Assembly: GCA_913020245.1 (NCBI GenBank)
Contig: CAJWAD010000004.1
Coordinates: 1-64,000 of the forward strand
Reading direction: 5' to 3'
DNA from: an uncultured Oleiphilus sp.
GTDB lineage: Bacteria; Pseudomonadota; Gammaproteobacteria; Pseudomonadales; Oleiphilaceae
DNA: 64,000 nucleotides
The notes beneath the pieces are model-generated. The model did not search any database. It saw only the letters and a list, made by a program, of their open reading frames with translations, and was not told the origin of the DNA. Numbering within the stretch: the first letter of the stretch is position 1; each line of letters begins with the position of its first letter. The translations under genes were made by a program, and so were the position numbers. Below, one piece after another: positions 62,419 through 64,000 of the stretch.

Positions 62419-63123
62419 CTATTTAGCGACTTCGAGCAGCTCGACATCAAACAATAATGTTTCGTTTGGACCAATTGAACGGTTACCGTTTGCACCATAT
62501 GCCAGATCCGCTGGAATGTAGAGCTGCCATTTTGCCCCCGTTTGCATAAGTTGTAAGGCTTCAGTCCAACCAGCAATAACGCCATTTACGGGAAAACTGA
62601 CAGGTTCGCCACGGTCTACCGAGCTGTCGAACACCTCACCATTGATGAGAGAGCCTGTGTAGTGAACTTTCACCGTATCACTAGCGCCAGGTTGTGGACC
62701 TTTACCGGCACTTAGAATCTTGTATTGCAAGCCACTTTCAAGCGTAATGACCCCCTCTTTAGATTGGTTTGCTTTAAGAAAGGCTTCCCCTACTTTCTTA
62801 TTTTCGTCACCTAGTTTTTGGACCGCTTCCACTTGTTTTTGTTGAAGTGAACGTTGGTACTCAGTCAAAATGCTAGAGACTTCATCGTCACTCAAGGCCT
62901 GTGGCTTACCGTTGAAGGAATCGTTCATACCTTGCACGAATTTTTCCATCTCCAGCTCAGGTAGGTCGTTTAGCATTCGTTTACCGAAAACAACACCAAA
63001 AGAGTAACTAACTTTTTCTTCTTCTGTTTTTAGGCTCAAGTTTTTGCTTTCTTCTGCCACGACGCTTTGATTAGCAATGAGTGATAGAGCGAACAAAGGC
63101 GCTGCGAGTAAGGACTTATTCAT
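62419..63123 (-). CDS. Periplasmic FKBP-type peptidyl-prolyl isomerase (FkpA/Mip-like)
   Basis: A 234-residue exported isomerase. Signal peptide with cleavage after VVA near residue 23; N-terminal helical dimerisation domain (KVSYSFGVVFGKRMLNDLPE; QRSLQQKQVEAVQKLGDENK) and a C-terminal FKBP domain (VKVHYTGSLINGEVFDSSVD; FPVNGVIAGWTEALQLM; IPADLAYGANG). It helps fold periplasmic and outer-membrane proteins and can act as a chaperone. Confidence 0.93.
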   Translation of the reverse strand: MNKSLLAAPLFALSLIANQSVVAEESKNLSLKTEEEKVSYSFGVVFGKRMLNDLPELEMEKFVQGMNDSFNGKPQALSDDEVSSILTEYQRSLQQKQVEAVQKLGDENKKVGEAFLKANQSKEGVITLESGLQYKILSAGKGPQPGASDTVKVHYTGSLINGEVFDSSVDRGEPVSFPVNGVIAGWTEALQLMQTGAKWQLYIPADLAYGANGNRSIGPNETLLFDVELLEVAK

Positions 63124-63238
63124 GATCTGTTCCGTGGATACTGTAATGAGGTGGGTTCCGACAGTGCTTGACGTAACCGTATTGAAATACCTTACTTTTT
63201 TTTATGAGGCAGGGCTACCGATGCAACATTAGCACTTG

Positions 63239-63730
63239 TTAATGCTGGTGACCGCCCAAGCCATGCGCATGGCCATGCGAAATTTCTTCAGCACTCGCGT
63301 CACGAACATCTTTTATCTCAATTTCAAAGGTAAGGGTTTTTCCCGCTAGCGGGTGGTTCGTATCGACATCGACATTGAATTTGCCAGCCTTAATAACAAC
63401 TACTTGGCGGGCACCTTGTTCGGTATTAATAGAAACCACTTGGCCTGCGCGCAGCTTAGTATTTTGCTTTTTATTGCCGGCTAAATGTTTAATCGGTACG
63501 CGCTGCAGCGCTTCAGTTTGGCGCTCGCCATATGCATCTTTAGCCTCGAGCGTAACACTCAGTGCCTCCCCTTCCGCTCTGCCTTCGAGCGCTTTTTCAA
63601 GGCCTGATATAATATTGCCATGACCATGCAGGTAGGCCATCGGCTCGTCATCGTACGAACTTTCCAACTCCTGATCGTTGTGGCTTAAGCGATAGTGAAA
63701 GGTGGCAACGCAATCTTTAGTGATATGCAT
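63239..63730 (-). CDS. slyD: FKBP-type peptidyl-prolyl isomerase SlyD
   Basis: A 163-residue cytoplasmic isomerase with an inserted chaperone flap (EALQRVPIKHLAGNKKQNT). The N-terminal FKBP half includes YLHGHGNIISGLEKALEG. The C-terminal tail is His-rich (HGHAHGLGGHQH), the metal-binding feature of SlyD that supplies nickel in hydrogenase maturation and causes binding to metal resins. It is shorter than E. coli SlyD (196) because the tail is brief. Confidence 0.92.
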   Translation of the reverse strand: MHITKDCVATFHYRLSHNDQELESSYDDEPMAYLHGHGNIISGLEKALEGRAEGEALSVTLEAKDAYGERQTEALQRVPIKHLAGNKKQNTKLRAGQVVSINTEQGARQVVVIKAGKFNVDVDTNHPLAGKTLTFEIEIKDVRDASAEEISHGHAHGLGGHQH

Positions 63731-63847
63731 CAGTGGACTCCTCGTAAAGCGGTATATTGTAGATTGACCACATGTTGGTACTCAAGTTACTGCTTTTTAT
63801 TCTTAGGCTTTGTACACTGCTATATTACCAATATAAGAAGGATAGCC

Positions 63848-64000
63848 ATGCATCGTGTATCGAAAGGTTTGTTGTGTTGTTTAGTGGGACTTACAGGCTG
63901 CGCCAGCGTCGCAGAGGAACGCCCTGCACATCATACCGAAAATGGCTTTCGTAATTTGTATATTGAGCAAATTGATAAAGGCCCCATTGGCTTCGTTAAG
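63848..64000 (+). CDS. Lipoprotein, N-terminal part (possible MBL-fold hydrolase)
   Basis: The frame opens at the ATG at 63848 with AAGGA upstream and runs off the window edge after 51 codons. It begins with a lipoprotein signal (hydrophobic stretch ending LVGLTGC, Cys at residue 18). The mature start HHTENGFRNLYIEQIDKGP resembles the N terminus of lipid-anchored MBL-fold metallohydrolases, but too little is visible to be sure. Confidence 0.55.
   Translation, partial: MHRVSKGLLCCLVGLTGCASVAEERPAHHTENGFRNLYIEQIDKGPIGFVK

Overview
The window looks like a chromosomal segment of a marine gammaproteobacterium, most likely a Pseudomonadales/Cellvibrionales relative. The gene order pyrC'-pyrB-pyrR-yqgF-algH-tonB-gshB-pilG-pilH-pilI-pilJ-pilK-chpA-chpB-chpC (38.0-56.9 kb) is, as I remember it, the order of the Pseudomonas aeruginosa twitching-motility region. 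The cysQ-yrfG-hslR-hslO-pckA block and the ftsY-ftsE-ftsX-rpoH block are also typical of the class. A wax ester synthase/DGAT, a fused TRAP permease and a bacterial voltage-gated cation channel fit a marine lifestyle. I see no rRNA, tRNA, CRISPR array, insertion sequence or prophage.

Layout. 0-12.4 kb: the end of an MDR oxidoreductase, a Cpx-like envelope stress module (a cpxP-like gene divergent from cpxRA, with GTAAA boxes between them), an Ntn-type amide hydrolase, a wax ester synthase, greB, and a djlA/response regulator/histidine kinase operon. 12.6-24.5 kb: a PEP-CTERM protein, hyi-glxR (tartronate semialdehyde metabolism), rpoH, ftsX-ftsE-ftsY, rsmD, a delta-9-type desaturase, a hydantoinase-like protein and mutM. 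24.5-29.1 kb: cysQ divergent from yrfG-hslR-hslO-pckA.

29.3-34.0 kb is the most unusual region. An AraC regulator faces a five-gene operon on the minus strand. The operon encodes a 56-residue peptide with four perfect Gly-Gly-Thr-Val repeats, a radical SAM/SPASM enzyme, a 2OG-Fe(II) dioxygenase of the free-amino-acid hydroxylase type, and the two halves of an AzlCD branched-chain amino acid exporter. The last four genes overlap by 4 bases at each junction. A perfect 10+10 inverted repeat lies upstream. I read this as an undescribed RiPP-like pathway that makes and exports a modified Val/Thr-containing product. This is inference from sequence and context.

34.0-37.4 kb: a fused TRAP permease and a TatT-like lipoprotein, with no periplasmic binding protein beside them. 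37.7 kb: an HU gene. 38.0-43.8 kb: pyrimidine genes (with a catalytically dead dihydroorotase homologue), yqgF, algH, tonB and gshB. 44.1-56.9 kb: the complete Pil-Chp chemosensory system controlling type IV pili. It includes a 2335-residue ChpA with six phosphorylatable HPt domains and one degenerate HPt. 57.1-64.0 kb: folE behind a 27-bp palindrome, an RNase II, a BacNav-type channel, a YIP1 protein, hisI, two FKBP isomerases and the start of a lipoprotein gene cut by the window edge.
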